Below, piece by piece: positions 8,127 through 18,464 of a stretch of DNA of 58,296 bases (position 1 is its first letter; each line of letters opens with the position of its first letter). The stretch covers positions 4,322-62,617 of the forward strand of contig NZ_QWFA01000008.1 of the NCBI RefSeq assembly GCF_003501885.1. Direction: 5' to 3'. The notes under the pieces are model-generated. The model saw only the letters and a program-made list of their open reading frames with translations, was not told the DNA's origin and ran no database searches. The translations under genes were made by a program, and so were the position numbers. Source of the stretch: Streptomyces globisporus. Lineage in GTDB: Bacteria; Actinomycetota; Actinomycetes; Streptomycetales; Streptomycetaceae.

Positions 8127-8768
8127 CTACAAGACACGCAGGGCCTGATCAACGTCACGCTCACGCCTGGCGAGCGCATGCAACACGGCTTGGTCGCCGT
8201 GCCGGTCCCGGGCGGCGGCAACGAGCACATCCACCGCGATAGCGAGCGCAGCATCGGGCACTCGGCATGATGCATCGACGCTGAGCGCGAGGTCATCGAG
8301 GTGAACCGCCAGCTCGACACAGCGGGTCTGCAGGTATCCGTCGAGCAACATCTCCTCTCCCGGCCGGTGAAGGACAGCCACCCGCCGATCGGCCGACTCC
8401 ATGCCCAGCCGCTGCGACAGCCGCACCCACGCCGCCCGGGCCTGCTCAGCCACGACAGCGGGACCAGCTGCGGCAGTTTCCTCACTGCGGGCACGCACCC
8501 CGACGTTCAGCGCAGAGTCCGGCAACGACGTATCTGCGAGCCGCGCGTAGTACCGAACCGGTGACACCGGCTCCGCGCCGACTACCTGACCGTCGAGGAA
8601 CCACTCGACCTGGAGTACGCTACGCGCAAGGTGGCCGGCCAGCCCACCCACTGACATCCCGGGGAGCACGGACTCGGTCTCCCAGCATCGGGCTACCTGC
8701 TCTGTGGCAAGCAGCTGCACCGCTCTCTCGGCCGCCTTCAGGTATGTCTTCCGGATCTCATCAGTCAT
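8127..8768 (-). CDS. TIGR03083 / mycothiol-dependent maleylpyruvate isomerase-like protein
   Basis: A 213-residue cytoplasmic protein with the DinB-like helical fold of the actinobacterial MDMPI_N group. An N-terminal helix is followed by GMSVGGLAGHL, carrying the usual metal-ligand His46, and a later TRCVELAVHLDDLALS segment supplies the second His region. Members are mycothiol-dependent or of unknown activity, so no reaction is assigned. It lies inside the block bounded by the 85-bp inverted repeats, transcribed in the same direction as the DapA-like gene 178 bp upstream. Confidence 0.7.
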   Translation of the reverse strand: MTDEIRKTYLKAAERAVQLLATEQVARCWETESVLPGMSVGGLAGHLARSVLQVEWFLDGQVVGAEPVSPVRYYARLADTSLPDSALNVGVRARSEETAAAGPAVVAEQARAAWVRLSQRLGMESADRRVAVLHRPGEEMLLDGYLQTRCVELAVHLDDLALSVDASCRVPDAALAIAVDVLVAAARDRHGDQAVLHALARRERDVDQALRVL

Positions 8769-8946
8769 TCGGGCATCGTCGCAATCTCATCATCACAGTC
8801 GCTGGCATGTCCACGTTGTGGATCGCCCCGCCGCCTCCGCCGCCTGGGGAATCGCCCACGGGGGGAGTGTGATGGCGCCGGAGCGGGCGGGCCCCATCGG
8901 CTTGCATCGAAGCCCTCCGGGTTCCTCCGGGGGCACGGGCCCGTGT

Positions 8947-9873
8947 TCAGGCCGCGGTCTCCTCATGGGTCTGGCGGGTCCTGGCGGTGGCCAGGTCCGC
9001 CGCTCGCCGGACCGAATCGGCGGAGGCGGCCAACAGCGGCAGCCGGACGGCCGGGCTGGGGATACGGCCCTGGGCGCCCAACACCCCCTTGATCACGGTC
9101 GGGTTCGGCTCGGCGAAGAGCGCGGCGGACAGCCGGGCCAGCTCGGTTCCCAGCCTGCGGGCCGGTCCGGTGGCGTCGCGCTGCCACAGCGAGATGAGCT
9201 CGGCATAGTCAGCGGTGCGGACATTGGCGGACGCCAGGATGGCGCCGCGGGCGCCCGCCGCGAGCAGTGGCGAGATGACGGCGTCATCGCCGCCGAGCAC
9301 CGTGAAGCCCGGGGTCGACGAGCTGAGCAGTTCCATCGTGGCTGCGTCGATCGCACCGGTTGCGTACTTGACCCCGACGACCTGCGGTAGGCGCCTGAGC
9401 GCCTTCAGCGTGCTGATGCTGAGGGGCTGACCGGTGCGGTACGGGATGTCGTAGACGACCAGCGGCAGACCCCCGTGTTCGGCGAGTGCCGTGAAGTGCG
9501 CCAGCGTTCCCGCCTCGCCGGGCCGGGTGTAGGGCGGCGTGGGAACCAGCGCCGCGGTGACGTCACCGCTTTGAGCGAGCTCCCGCAGTGTCGTGATGGC
9601 CGCGGCGGTGTCGTTGGTGCCGACGCCGACGATCAGCGGAGCTCCGTGTGCCCGGCAGGCGGCCGAGCAGATACGGACCACGGCCTGCTTTTCCTCGGTG
9701 GTCAGCGTGGCCGCCTCCGCGGTGGTGCCCAGGGCGACGAGTCCGCGAGCGCCGCCGGCCGACAGCGCCTCGTCGGCGAGGCGGGCGAGCGCGTCCGGGG
9801 CGAGGCGCAGGTCGTCGGTGAACGGGGTCACCAAGGGGACGAACAGGCCGGTGAGGTTCGCTTCGGGCTTCAT
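8947..9873 (-). CDS. Dihydrodipicolinate synthase / N-acetylneuraminate lyase family protein
   Basis: A 308-residue TIM-barrel aldolase. The Schiff-base Lys is K169 (VGVKYATG), the catalytic Tyr is Y141 (VVYDIPYRTG), and the pyruvate-carboxylate loop reads GTTAEAATLT (49 onward), where true DapA usually has GTTGES. The start at MKPEANL (9873) was preferred to an upstream ATG at 9915, which would run into the promoter. It is divergent from a LysR regulator with 71 bp between starts, the usual layout for a regulator and its target. It is more likely a catabolic or amino-sugar aldolase than the lysine-pathway DapA. Confidence 0.8.
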   Translation of the reverse strand: MKPEANLTGLFVPLVTPFTDDLRLAPDALARLADEALSAGGARGLVALGTTAEAATLTTEEKQAVVRICSAACRAHGAPLIVGVGTNDTAAAITTLRELAQSGDVTAALVPTPPYTRPGEAGTLAHFTALAEHGGLPLVVYDIPYRTGQPLSISTLKALRRLPQVVGVKYATGAIDAATMELLSSSTPGFTVLGGDDAVISPLLAAGARGAILASANVRTADYAELISLWQRDATGPARRLGTELARLSAALFAEPNPTVIKGVLGAQGRIPSPAVRLPLLAASADSVRRAADLATARTRQTHEETAA

Positions 9874-9923
9874 GCGCCCAGCCTGACCGACACAAACCCA
9901 ACAGATCCAGTTCATGTTTCTTC

Positions 9924-9937
9924 GCTTATGCGTAAGC
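9924..9937. promoter_or_regulatory. Candidate LysR operator between the divergent genes
   Basis: GCTTA-TGCG-TAAGC is a dyad with 5-bp arms and four central bases, centred in the 71-bp intergenic region and ending seven bases before the LysR start. Position and symmetry fit a LysR-type operator with autoregulation; this is inference. Confidence 0.45.
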
Positions 9938-9944
9938 TGACCTT

Positions 9945-10898
9945 ATGCTCGATGTCCGACGTCTCTACCTGCTGCGCGAACTGGAACGACGCGGCACCAT
10001 CGCGGCCGTCGCTGAGGCGTTGACCTTCACCGCCTCAGCCGTCTCCCAGCAGCTGAGTGTGCTTGAGCGCGAGGCGGGCGTACCCCTGCTGGAACGAAGT
10101 GGCAGACGGGTGGTGCTCACCCCCGCGGGCCGCACGCTCGTCACCCACGCCGACGCGGTCCTCGAACGCCTCGAACTGGCGGTCTCCGAGCTGGCCGGGG
10201 CACGCGAGGGCATCGGCGGGCCGCTGCGGATCGGGACGTTTCCCTCTGGCGGCCTCGCGATCGTGCCCGCCACGCTGGCCGAACTGGCCCAGCGGCATCC
10301 CGCGCTGGAACCGATGGTGCAGGAGATCGACTCGGCGCGGGTTTCCGACGGCCTACGCGCCGGCGAATTCGACGTGGCCCTCGTCCACGACTACGACTTC
10401 GTGCCCGCGTCCCCGGACACCACGGTCGACCAAGTGCCCCTGTTGGAGGAGCCGATGTACCTGGCTACGGACGCCGCCACCGACACTGATCCCGCAAGAT
10501 GTCCCGCCGCCCGCGGTGACACGCTCGCGGAGCTGCTCGGACCGTGGGCCACGGCCCCATGGATCACGGCCCGGGACGGCACGACTGGCCACGCGATGGC
10601 TGTACGCGCCTGTCAGGCGGCCGGTTTCCAGCCGCGCATCCGCCATCAGGTCAACGACTTCCGTACGGTCCTGGCACTGGCCGCCATCGGGCAAGGCGCC
10701 GGATTCGTACCGGAGATGGCCACCGCACACGCCCCCGAGGACGTGGTCCTGACCCGGCTGCCCCTCTTCCGCCGCTCGAAGGTCGCCTTCCGCGCGGGCG
10801 GCGGCACCCACCCGGCGATCGCAGCATTCGTGGCGGCGGCGCGAACAGCGGTGGGCGCCACGAGCCGGGCCTCCTTACTGATCGCTTCAGTGAGGTGA
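9945..10898 (+). CDS. LysR-family regulator with IS-derived C-terminus
   Basis: A 317-residue regulator. The winged helix-turn-helix occupies residues ~1-60 (LRELERRGTIAAVAEALTFTASAVSQQLSVLE is the helical core, split here across two motifs) and a periplasmic-binding-like effector domain starts near 87. It probably controls the divergent DapA-like gene. The last eight codons (SLLIASVR) lie inside the IS terminal repeat that starts at 10873, so the native C-terminus has been replaced. The first leucine of that tail is a TTA codon (10875-10877), the bldA-dependent rare codon of Streptomyces. Confidence 0.85.
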   Translation: MLDVRRLYLLRELERRGTIAAVAEALTFTASAVSQQLSVLEREAGVPLLERSGRRVVLTPAGRTLVTHADAVLERLELAVSELAGAREGIGGPLRIGTFPSGGLAIVPATLAELAQRHPALEPMVQEIDSARVSDGLRAGEFDVALVHDYDFVPASPDTTVDQVPLLEEPMYLATDAATDTDPARCPAARGDTLAELLGPWATAPWITARDGTTGHAMAVRACQAAGFQPRIRHQVNDFRTVLALAAIGQGAGFVPEMATAHAPEDVVLTRLPLFRRSKVAFRAGGGTHPAIAAFVAAARTAVGATSRASLLIASVR

Positions 10899-10957
10899 GT
10901 CGCGGCTCTGGTGCTCGGTGATCTTGGTCGGCAGGGTGTCCGGAGTGCGTGCTGATC
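10873..10957. repeat. Right copy of the 85-bp inverted repeat
   Basis: Inverse copy of 7966-8050 with two substitutions, one of which turns the transposase ATG into GTG. Confidence 0.9.
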
Positions 10958-11018
10958 GACCTTCGGCCTCATATGCCTCCGCCGCCTGCGCACCTCATTC
11001 TGAAACGATCAGTTAAGG
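10873..11018. mobile_element. MITE-like internally deleted IS element, 146 bp
   Basis: The left end reads CCTTACTGATCGCTTCAG and the right end, read in reverse complement, CCTTAACTGATCGTTTCAG; both continue toward GAGGTG, giving imperfect terminal repeats. The first 85 bp match IS fragment B, up to four transposase codons (GTG CGT GCT GAT); then the element jumps to its right end, so nearly all the transposase is missing. It overlaps the end of the LysR gene. A full-length relative would be needed to move it. Confidence 0.75.
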
Positions 11019-11228
11019 AGCGTTTGGTTCCGACGCGAGTGCTTCATTGCGATTCGGGCGGCGGACTGCTTCAGTCTGGCTGAGCCAGTAGACATCTCTT
11101 GCGGTAGGTGAGGCGGATGACGGCTTTCGAGGGCCCGTAACGGCCTGTTCGCTCCTTTCTGATCCCAACACACTCCCGATCGCGCCTATTTGCGCCCGGG
11201 CAGGATGGCCGCCATCGGTAACGGCCGG
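11019..11228. other. Intergenic sequence between MITE and nat
   Basis: No intact gene is seen. A minus-strand frame around 11080-11150 reads GPSKAVIRLTYRKRCLL and ends in a stop. This resembles a transposase C-terminus but is too short to assign. Confidence 0.3.
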
Positions 11229-12059
11229 TCACTCGACTGAGCGCGCGCGCCAGAGGTCGTTCTGGGCGCCGGCCTTCTCCCAGAGTCTGCCGACTCCGTC
11301 CGGCCCAAGATCCTGGAGCGGTATGCAGAACTGCTTCCGGAGGGTTGTGGCGAACTCGTCCATGTCCCTGATGACCTGGGAGCTCCTGCCGTCGGCGCGG
11401 TATTGCCGCACCGTTCGTGACAGCAGCAGCAGGGTGTGCCCGGTAGCGGGCCGCGCGATGATCAAAGTGGTGACGTAAGGGGACTTGGGCGACGTGGAGA
11501 GCTCGTGCGACCGGGCGGCGAAGTCGGCGGACTCACGCGGCTGAAGCCGGAAGTCGTAGGACGCGATCGTCGCGCCCGGGTGGTGGTGGAAGCGCCAGGT
11601 GTCCGAGGCCAGTCGTTCCAGCAGGTAGGTGAACCCTCCCTGCGTGTGGGGGCCTTCGCGTAGCGGGATCGGCTCTACGAACCCGTCTCCGATGCCGGCG
11701 TCGGCAAGCCACTGCCGGCCGTCGAGGTCGATGATCAGCGCGTTGTGGTTTCCCCACATGGCGTCCTCATTGGCCTGGCGCATGACGCCGGCCTCGACCA
11801 TCGACACTTCGAACCCGACCAGGCGCAGCAGCATGGCGAGGCCCGCGTTCTGTTCGTAGCAGTAGCCGCCGCGCCGCCGCCGTACGAGTTTGTCGGTCAG
11901 CGCGTCCGGGTCGAGGCTGACGGGGCGGCCGAGCTGGATGTCGAGGTTCTCGTACGGCACTGTGCGGCGCCAGCGTCGATGCAGGGCAACGAGGGTCGTT
12001 CGGTCGGGCGTCGCACGGCCTTGGTGCCCGATCCGGTGCAACATCGCTTCAAGGGTCAT
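11229..12059 (-). CDS. nat: Arylamine N-acetyltransferase
   Basis: Transfers acetyl groups from acetyl-CoA to arylamines and hydrazines. The 276-residue length matches bacterial NATs. The Cys-His-Asp triad is visible as C67 (RGGYCYEQN), H105 (WGNHNALI) and D120 (LADAGIGD). The ATG at 12059 has GGGGAAG just upstream. A TetR regulator is divergent with 77 bp between starts, so it probably represses nat. It may detoxify amines, or be left over from an aromatic-amine pathway; nothing nearby specifies the substrate. Confidence 0.9.
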   Translation of the reverse strand: MTLEAMLHRIGHQGRATPDRTTLVALHRRWRRTVPYENLDIQLGRPVSLDPDALTDKLVRRRRGGYCYEQNAGLAMLLRLVGFEVSMVEAGVMRQANEDAMWGNHNALIIDLDGRQWLADAGIGDGFVEPIPLREGPHTQGGFTYLLERLASDTWRFHHHPGATIASYDFRLQPRESADFAARSHELSTSPKSPYVTTLIIARPATGHTLLLLSRTVRQYRADGRSSQVIRDMDEFATTLRKQFCIPLQDLGPDGVGRLWEKAGAQNDLWRARSVE

Positions 12060-12068
12060 CCACTTCCC

Positions 12069-12079
12069 CTATCCGATAG
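12069..12079. promoter_or_regulatory. Candidate TetR operator between nat and tetR
   Basis: CTATC-C-GATAG is a perfect odd-length palindrome ten bases before the nat start. A TTGACA hexamer is at 12095-12100 and TATAGT at 12125-12130, the latter placed to give a near-leaderless tetR mRNA. All assignments are inference. Confidence 0.35.
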
Positions 12080-12136
12080 AAGACCCGCCACTTATTGACA
12101 GTATAGGGAGGAAGTTAAATCAGATATAGTGCTGGC

Positions 12137-12799
12137 GTGACATCCTCGACCTCCGGGCGCGGTCTGCGAGCGGACGCCCGACTCAACCGCCAGCAGATCA
12201 TCGAGGCGGCCCGGGAGCTGTTTGCCGAGCGAGGCCCCGACGTACCGACCGAAGAGGTGGCCCGCCGCGCGGGTGTCGGCACCGCTACCTTCTACCGTCG
12301 ATTCCCCGACCGGCAGGCATTGATCAGCGCGGTGGCGTTGGACGGCTTTCACCGCGTGGTCGCCATCGCTCGCACGGCCGAGGACGAAGAGCCCGACGCC
12401 TGGCGGGCACTGACACGATTCGTCCATCAGGCCGGCACTGAACTGCGGTTGGCGACCTGGCTGTCGGTCTGGTTCGCCAGCTCCTGGGCCGAGCTCCAGA
12501 AGGACCCCGAGACGCACCGGCTACGCCAGATCCTGCTGAAAATTCTCGACAGACTCGTCCAGCGCGCCCAGGCCGACGGCGACATGCGCCCGGACGTCGG
12601 CACCGGCGACCTGGCCCTTCTCATCGCCCAGCTGTTGCGACCCGTACCCGGCCTGCCCACCGAGCTCACCCAGCGCAGCATGGTTCGTTCACTGGACCTC
12701 GCGCTGAACAGCCTGCGAGTCCGCGACGACAACCAGCAGCTGCTCCACCAGGCCATTACCAGCGCAGATCTCGATCCCGGCGGCGAGCACGGCGACTGA
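12137..12799 (+). CDS. TetR-family transcriptional regulator
   Basis: A 220-residue dimeric repressor-type protein. The N-terminal helix-turn-helix lies at about residues 20-62 (IIEAARELFAERG, then VARRAGVGTATFYRRFPDRQAL) and a helical ligand domain follows. The start is GTG at 12137 with no clear ribosome site; a TATAGT seven bases upstream suggests a leaderless transcript. It is divergent from nat, the likely target. The ligand is unknown. Confidence 0.85.
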   Translation: MTSSTSGRGLRADARLNRQQIIEAARELFAERGPDVPTEEVARRAGVGTATFYRRFPDRQALISAVALDGFHRVVAIARTAEDEEPDAWRALTRFVHQAGTELRLATWLSVWFASSWAELQKDPETHRLRQILLKILDRLVQRAQADGDMRPDVGTGDLALLIAQLLRPVPGLPTELTQRSMVRSLDLALNSLRVRDDNQQLLHQAITSADLDPGGEHGD

Positions 12800-12913
12800 G
12801 TTGTGGGCACAAGGGCTCGCCTCCGCGCTCATTCGGCACCTCACCGGCGAACACAGGGCCCTGAACCGCCTCCCCCTCGGCGGTCGCTCACACTGGCACC
12901 CTCAACCCCTCCT

Positions 12914-12955
12914 TGGTCCAGACCTCTTGACGATTGGTCTAGGCCTTCTTAGGGT
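12914..12955 (+). promoter_or_regulatory. Chitinase promoter with paired 12-bp direct repeats
   Basis: TGGTCCAGACCT (12914-12925) and TGGTCTAGGCCT (12935-12946) are the direct repeats known from Streptomyces chitinase promoters, and they also resemble DasR sites. They flank and overlap a -35 TTGACG (12927-12932), followed after 17 bp by a -10 TAGGGT (12950-12955). This is the classic arrangement for chitin induction and glucose repression. Confidence 0.85.
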
Positions 12956-13060
12956 CACGGCAACACTGCGCGACCGCTGGAGAGTGCCATGCGCTCATGG
13001 CCCCGCAGGGTTGACGGGCCAGGGATTCCCCTGCCCCCTGGAGCCATTCATGGAGCAGCC

Positions 13061-14932
13061 TTGAGTACAGAAATACGATGGCGCCGTACCGGATCTCCGC
13101 GGAGCGCCTCCCCCGGCAAGCGGTCCAGGCTCGTCGCGGGAGCCACCGCGCTTCTCGTGCCGCTGGCTGCCATGGTGGGCCTCGCGACCCCGGCGGAGGC
13201 AGCCGCCTCGGCCACCGCCACCTACACCAAGGCATCAGACTGGGGCAGCGGCTTCGAGGGGAAGTGGACGGTGAAGAACACCGGCACCACCACTCTCTCC
13301 ACCTGGACCGTCGAGTGGGACTTCCCGGCGAACACCAAGGTCACCTCGGCCTGGGACGCCACCGTCACCAACTCCGCGAACCACTGGACCGCCAAGAACC
13401 TCGGCTGGAACGGCACCCTGGCCCCCGGCGCGTCCGTCTCCTTCGGCTTCAACGGCTCCGGCTCCGGCGCGCCCTCCGGCTGCAAGCTCAACGGCAACCC
13501 GTGCGACGGCGGCTCCACCAACCCCGGTGACAACGCCCCCTCCGCTCCGGGCAAACCCACCGCGAGCGACATCACCAACTCCTCGGTGAAGCTGTCCTGG
13601 GCGGCCGCCACGGACGACAAGGGCATCAAGGACTACGACGTCAAGCGCGACGGCGCCACGGTCGCGACCGTCACCGGCACCACGTACACCAACACCGGCC
13701 TGACCGCGGGCACGGACTACAGCTACTCCGTGGTGGCCCGCGACACCGCCGACCAGACCGGACCGGCCTCGGCCGCCACGACGGTCCGTACCACCGGTGG
13801 CGGAGGCGGCGGCGAGAACCCCGGCGGCAACGGGAAGATCAACCTGGGCTACTTCACCAACTGGGGCTCCTACACGGTGAAGAACCTCGTGACTTCCGGC
13901 TCCGCCGAGAAGATCACACACATCAACTACGCGTTCGGCAACGTGCAGAACGGCAAGTGCACCATCGGCGACGCGTACGCCGACTACGAGAAGTCCTACA
14001 CCGCCGCCCAGTCGGTCGACGGCAAGGCCGACGCGTGGGACCAGCCGCTGCGGGGCCACTTCAACCAGTTGCGCAAGCTGAAGGCGCAGTACCCGCACAT
14101 CAAGATCCTCTGGTCGTTCGGCGGCTGGACCTGGTCCGGCGGCTTCGGCCAGGCCGTCCAGAACCCCGCCGCCTTCGCCCAGTCCTGCTACGACCTGGTC
14201 GAGGACCCCCGCTGGGCCGATGTCTTCGACGGCATCGACCTGGACTGGGAGTACCCCAACGCCTGCGGCCTGACCTGCGACACCAGCGGCCCGGCCGCGA
14301 TCAAGACCATGGCCGACGCGATGCGCGCCAAGTTCGGCGCGAACAACCTGGTCACCGCCGCGATCACCGCGGACGGCTCCAGCGGCGGCAAGATCGACGC
14401 CGCCGACTACGGGGGCGCGGCCCAGTCCTTCGACTGGTACAACGTGATGACGTACGACTTCTTCGGCGCCTGGGCGGCCAAGGGCCCGACGGCCCCGCAC
14501 TCCCCGCTGACCTCGTACGCCGGCATCCCCCAGCAGGGCTTCACCTCCGCCGACGCCATCGCCAAGCTGAAGGCGAAGGGCGTCCCGGCCAAGAAGCTGC
14601 TCCTCGGCATCGGCTTCTACGGCCGCGGCTGGACCGGCGTCACCCAGGCCGCCCCCGGCGGCACGGCGACCGGCGCGGCCCCGGGCACGTACGAGGCGGG
14701 CATCGAGGACTACAAGGTCCTCAAGAGCTCCTGCCCGGCGAACGGCACCATCGCCGGCACCGCCTACGCCCACTGCGGCACCAACTGGTGGAGCTACGAC
14801 ACCCCGGCCACCATCGGCTCGAAGATGACCTGGGCGAAGAACCAGGGCCTGGGAGGCGCGTTCTCCTGGGAGTTCTCCGGTGACACCACCAACGGCGAAC
14901 TCGTGACCGCGATCGCCAACGGTCTGAAGTGA
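13061..14932 (+). CDS. Secreted GH18 chitinase with CBM2 and FnIII domains
   Basis: Hydrolyses chitin outside the cell. The 623-residue product has an N-terminal Sec-type signal (~1-46, ending TPAEAAA), a CBM2-like binding domain (~47-148, with conserved Trp residues), a fibronectin type III domain (~165-250), a Gly-rich linker and a GH18 domain (~265-623). The catalytic DxxDxDxE motif is D390-G-I-D393-L-D395-W-E397, with E397 the acid. TTG at 13061 was chosen as start because GGAG lies five bases upstream and the signal peptide begins properly there; the open frame extends to 12989 without a ribosome site. The promoter carries the chitinase direct repeats. Confidence 0.92.
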   Translation: MSTEIRWRRTGSPRSASPGKRSRLVAGATALLVPLAAMVGLATPAEAAASATATYTKASDWGSGFEGKWTVKNTGTTTLSTWTVEWDFPANTKVTSAWDATVTNSANHWTAKNLGWNGTLAPGASVSFGFNGSGSGAPSGCKLNGNPCDGGSTNPGDNAPSAPGKPTASDITNSSVKLSWAAATDDKGIKDYDVKRDGATVATVTGTTYTNTGLTAGTDYSYSVVARDTADQTGPASAATTVRTTGGGGGGENPGGNGKINLGYFTNWGSYTVKNLVTSGSAEKITHINYAFGNVQNGKCTIGDAYADYEKSYTAAQSVDGKADAWDQPLRGHFNQLRKLKAQYPHIKILWSFGGWTWSGGFGQAVQNPAAFAQSCYDLVEDPRWADVFDGIDLDWEYPNACGLTCDTSGPAAIKTMADAMRAKFGANNLVTAAITADGSSGGKIDAADYGGAAQSFDWYNVMTYDFFGAWAAKGPTAPHSPLTSYAGIPQQGFTSADAIAKLKAKGVPAKKLLLGIGFYGRGWTGVTQAAPGGTATGAAPGTYEAGIEDYKVLKSSCPANGTIAGTAYAHCGTNWWSYDTPATIGSKMTWAKNQGLGGAFSWEFSGDTTNGELVTAIANGLK

Positions 14933-14972
14933 TCCCCACGCCGTAGCGCGAAGCACCACCCCGGAAAAAGCA

Positions 14973-15005
14973 CCGGGGAGACGGGTCCGTCCCCCGTCTC
15001 CCCGG
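14973..15005 (+). terminator. Terminator after chitinase
   Basis: A perfect 13-bp stem, CCGGGGAGACGGG paired with CCCGTCTCCCCGG, has a seven-base loop and is followed by TTTCTC. Confidence 0.85.
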
Positions 15006-15038
15006 TTTCTCGCTGTGTACGGCCGCGTGTACGGCCCG

Positions 15039-15491
15039 CTACGCCACGTTCACCCTCTGGCCGGGCGGTGCCGCCTCCAGCCAGGCCAGGAAGCCGGTGA
15101 GGGCGTCCTCGCTCATCGCCAGCTCCAGGCGCGTCCCCCGGTGGAGACAGCCGAGCACGACGGAGTCGGACAGCAGCGCGAGCTCCTCCTCGCCCTCCGG
15201 CATCCGGCGGGCGATCACCTCGATCGCAGAACGCTCCAGGCCCCGGCGGGGGCGAGGAGCGTAGGAGAAGACCCGGAACCAGTCGACGCGGTCACCGCTG
15301 TAGCGAGCGACCCCGTAGACCCAGCCTTTGCCGAGGGAGTCCGGTTCCTCGGAGACGTCCCAGCGCAGGCTGCAGTCGAAGGTCCCTCCGGAGCGCTGGA
15401 TCAGCCGCCGGCGCAGACCGAAGACGAACAGTCCCAGCAGGACCATGACGACGACGGACAAGCCCACCCACAATGCGAGGACCATCTCCAC
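15039..15491 (-). CDS. DUF2550 membrane-anchored protein
   Basis: A 150-residue protein with one N-terminal transmembrane helix (VLALWVGLSVVVMVLLGLFV) and a ~120-residue soluble domain. It matches the DUF2550 family, which in actinobacteria is regularly found next to atpC; the function is unknown. It lies 126 bp downstream of atpC beyond a hairpin, so it may be transcribed by readthrough or from its own promoter. The start ATG at 15491 is supported by GAGG just upstream. Confidence 0.8.
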   Translation of the reverse strand: MEMVLALWVGLSVVVMVLLGLFVFGLRRRLIQRSGGTFDCSLRWDVSEEPDSLGKGWVYGVARYSGDRVDWFRVFSYAPRPRRGLERSAIEVIARRMPEGEEELALLSDSVVLGCLHRGTRLELAMSEDALTGFLAWLEAAPPGQRVNVA

Positions 15492-15547
15492 CGACCTCCT
15501 CGCATCGTCGAGTAACGAACACCGAAACCGTATTGCACCTGCATCGC

Positions 15548-15594
15548 CTCAGCCGCGACACGGCTGGATCGCTCCAGCTCGGGCCGCGGCTGAG
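15548..15594 (-). terminator. Two-level hairpin after atpC
   Basis: CTCAGCCGCG (15548-15557) pairs with CGCGGCTGAG (15585-15594), with an inner stem GCTGGA / TCCAGC. It lies between atpC and the DUF2550 gene and probably marks the end of the main atp transcript. Confidence 0.6.
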
Positions 15595-15617
15595 TAAAAC
15601 ATCTGTCCGTGGAGGTG

Positions 15618-15992
15618 CTAGAGCACCGCCACCGCGCGCAGACGGATCTCGGCGCGCCGCTCGGCGGCAGCGTCGGCATCCGACTTCGCGAGCTCCAGCG
15701 CCCGCTCGGCGCGCTGGACATCGATCTCGTCGGCCAGCTCGGCGATCTCGGCCAGCAGCGACAGCTTGTCGTCCGCGAACGAGATGAATCCACCGTGCAC
15801 GGCGGCGACGACAGTGCCGCCCTCGCTCGTGCGGATCGTCACCGGGCCCGATTCCAGCACACCGAGAAGCGGCTGGTGACCGGGCATGACGCCGATGTCG
15901 CCGGACGTGGTACGCGCGACGACCAGGGTGGCCTCGCCGGACCAGACACTTCGGTCCGCGGCGACCAGCTCGACATGCAGCTCAGCAGCCAA
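15618..15992 (-). CDS. atpC: F1Fo ATP synthase epsilon subunit
   Basis: 124 residues, the usual size for actinobacterial epsilon. The N-terminal beta-sandwich ([36 protein letters not shown]) is followed by a two-helix hairpin rich in Ala and Glu. Epsilon forms part of the central stalk and restrains ATP hydrolysis. The start is TTG at 15992 with GGAG six bases upstream, a weak initiation codon that could lower its synthesis relative to beta. It is the last subunit gene of the operon, 109 bp after atpD with a hairpin in the gap. Confidence 0.93.
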   Translation of the reverse strand: MAAELHVELVAADRSVWSGEATLVVARTTSGDIGVMPGHQPLLGVLESGPVTIRTSEGGTVVAAVHGGFISFADDKLSLLAEIAELADEIDVQRAERALELAKSDADAAAERRAEIRLRAVAVL

Positions 15993-16011
15993 GGGTGGCT
16001 CCTCGGGTCAC

Positions 16012-16033
16012 CACCCGGCCGCCCGGCCGGGTG
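16012..16033 (-). promoter_or_regulatory. Intercistronic hairpin between atpD and atpC
   Basis: CACCCGGCC pairs with GGCCGGGTG around a four-base loop, about 20 bases upstream of the TTG start of atpC. It could reduce readthrough or tune the mRNA level of atpC; this is inference. Confidence 0.5.
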
Positions 16034-16101
16034 TTGGGTCAATTCTACGGGGCGTGGTGAGGGGGGCGGGACACACCCACCCCCCTCGGTGAGCCGGAGG
16101 C

Positions 16102-18461
<2,360 letters not shown>

Positions 18462-18464
18462 CGA

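Noticed and set aside
11080..11150. Possible transposase C-terminal remnant on the minus strand
   Set aside because: About 20 residues only. The resemblance is too weak to annotate as a mobile element.
12989..13060. Upstream extension of the chitinase frame to ATG 12989
   Set aside because: No ribosome site there, and the extension would put charged residues ahead of the signal peptide. TTG 13061 has GGAG at proper spacing.
13235..14959. 574-codon open frame antisense to the chitinase
   Set aside because: The complementary frame has clear GH18, CBM2 and FnIII motifs, a signal peptide and a known promoter. The antisense frame is Val/Gly/Ala-rich shadow sequence caused by high GC.
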